DNA of 53,676 nt from Pseudomonadota bacterium (GTDB taxonomy: Bacteria > Pseudomonadota > Gammaproteobacteria > Burkholderiales > Casimicrobiaceae). The notes beneath the pieces were generated by a model, which saw only the letters and a program-made list of their open reading frames with translations, did no database searches and was not told the DNA's origin. The translations under genes and the position numbers were made by a program. Of this stretch, positions 52,957-53,676 are shown piece after piece (position 1 is the stretch's first letter; every line of letters begins with the position of its first letter). Location of the stretch: assembly GCA_018241765.1 (NCBI GenBank), contig JAFEDD010000014.1:1-53676 (forward strand), given 5' to 3'.

Positions 52957-53676
52957 GCAGCGCGGTCAAGCCCGCGCCTACACGATGTAGGCGACGGCTT
53001 GACGTCGCTTTCGTGTCGTTGATCATCGCCACCCGTCTTCGAACGCAGCCAAGCGCGGTCAAGCCCGCGCCTACCTCGATGCAGGCGACGGCTTGACGTC
53101 GCTTTCAGGCGCTTGATCGTCGTTGACCGTCATCGAGTGCAGCCAAGCGCGGTCAAGCCCGCGCCTACCTCCGATGCAGGCGACGGCTTGACGTCGCTTT
53201 CGTGTCGTTGATCATCGTCAGCCGTCTTCGAACGCAGCCAAGCGCGGTCAAGCCCGCGCCTACACGATGCAGGCGACGGCTTGACGTCGCTTTCAGGCGC
53301 TTGATCGTCGTTGACCGTCATCGAGTGCAGCCAAGCGCGGTCAAGCCCGCGCCTACACGATGTGGGCGACGGCTTGACGTCGCTTTCAGGCGCTTGATCA
53401 TCGTCACCCGTCTTCGAACGCAGCCAAGCGCGGTCAAGCCCGCGCCTACACGATGCAGGCGACGGCTTGACGTCGCTTTCAGGCGCTTGATCATCGTCAC
53501 CCGTCTTCGAACGCAGCCAAGCGCGGTCAAGCCCGCGCCTACCATCCGATGCAGGCGACGGCTTGACGTCGCTTTCAGGCGCTTGATCGTCGTTGACCGT
53601 CATCGAGTGCAGCCAAGCGCGGTCAAGCCCGCGCCTACACGATGCAGGCGACGGAGTTGTGTGTGTCAAGTTGTGC
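52957..53676. repeat. REP array with ~94-bp period, running off the window
   Basis: Eight minus-strand REP units start near 52957, then at 53049, 53143, 53238, 53331, 53424, 53517 and 53613 (CCAAGCGCGGTCAAGCCCG core), spaced 92-96 nt. Each is followed by a plus-strand unit TG(C/T)(A/G)GGCGACGGCTTGACG. The linkers come in two versions, one containing TTGATCATCGYCACCCGTCTTCGAACG and one GATCGTCGTTGACCGTCATCGAGTG, in irregular alternation. The first and last plus-type units differ: the last is broken at GACGGAGTTGTGTG (53650). No gene was found in 52822-53676. Confidence 0.83.

Noticed and set aside
52853-53669. Repeat-encoded open frames of up to 179 codons in the second array.
   Set aside because: They are periodic translations of the 94-bp REP unit in a tandem array, with no ribosome binding site and no relation to known proteins.

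Overview
The window is a GC-rich, tightly packed bacterial chromosome segment. A single LolCD-type lipoprotein exporter, LolD-style overlaps, malate synthase A, a DUF3501 protein, tandem DUF3617 proteins, a Burkholderia-type phosphonate regulator and REP-like repeats together suggest a betaproteobacterium, probably near Burkholderiales. This is inferred from gene content; there is no rRNA, tRNA or phage, and no complete insertion sequence.

Layout. 1-8560 holds housekeeping and envelope genes: a split YeeE sulfur transporter, murQ, a fused SpmA/SpmB membrane protein, a ClpP-like secreted protein, ddl, an SRPBCC protein and rlhA. 8561-9490 is a modular REP array followed by one copy of a ~127-bp palindromic MITE-like element. 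9625-19583 has two DUF3617 proteins, a fluoroacetate-dehalogenase-like hydrolase overlapping a tartrate/D-malate dehydrogenase, a four-gene Roadblock/small-GTPase unit, upp, a PEBP protein, an M20 peptidase, a secreted hydrolase and a thioesterase.

19794-38593 is the core of the window: a large aminophosphonate catabolic island built around a divergent promoter at 29243-29318. Leftward run the GntR regulator, phosphonoacetate hydrolase (phnA), phosphonoacetaldehyde dehydrogenase (phnY), a PhnZ-like HD oxygenase, an EamA exporter, a dimethylglycine/sarcosine-dehydrogenase-like flavoprotein, a Nudix protein and an SMP-30/strictosidine-synthase-like protein. Rightward run an ABC importer (binding protein, ATPase, fused permease), phnW, a glutamine-synthetase-like ligase, an iron-type alcohol dehydrogenase and a second aldehyde dehydrogenase. 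The recognised core imports 2-aminoethylphosphonate (AEP) and takes it through phosphonoacetaldehyde and phosphonoacetate to acetate and phosphate. The flavoprotein, HD oxygenase and ligase/ADH/ALDH trio look like add-on branches for substrates other than plain AEP and are the best candidates for undescribed biochemistry.

38597-52821 returns to general functions: a HAD phosphatase, a TPR protein, an aminotransferase, a DUF3501 protein, malate synthase, a PAS-GGDEF-EAL protein, an EamA transporter, lolD/lolC and an ABC-2 exporter. 52957 to the window end is a second REP array with a ~94-bp period. Function calls rest on motifs read by eye; no database search was possible.
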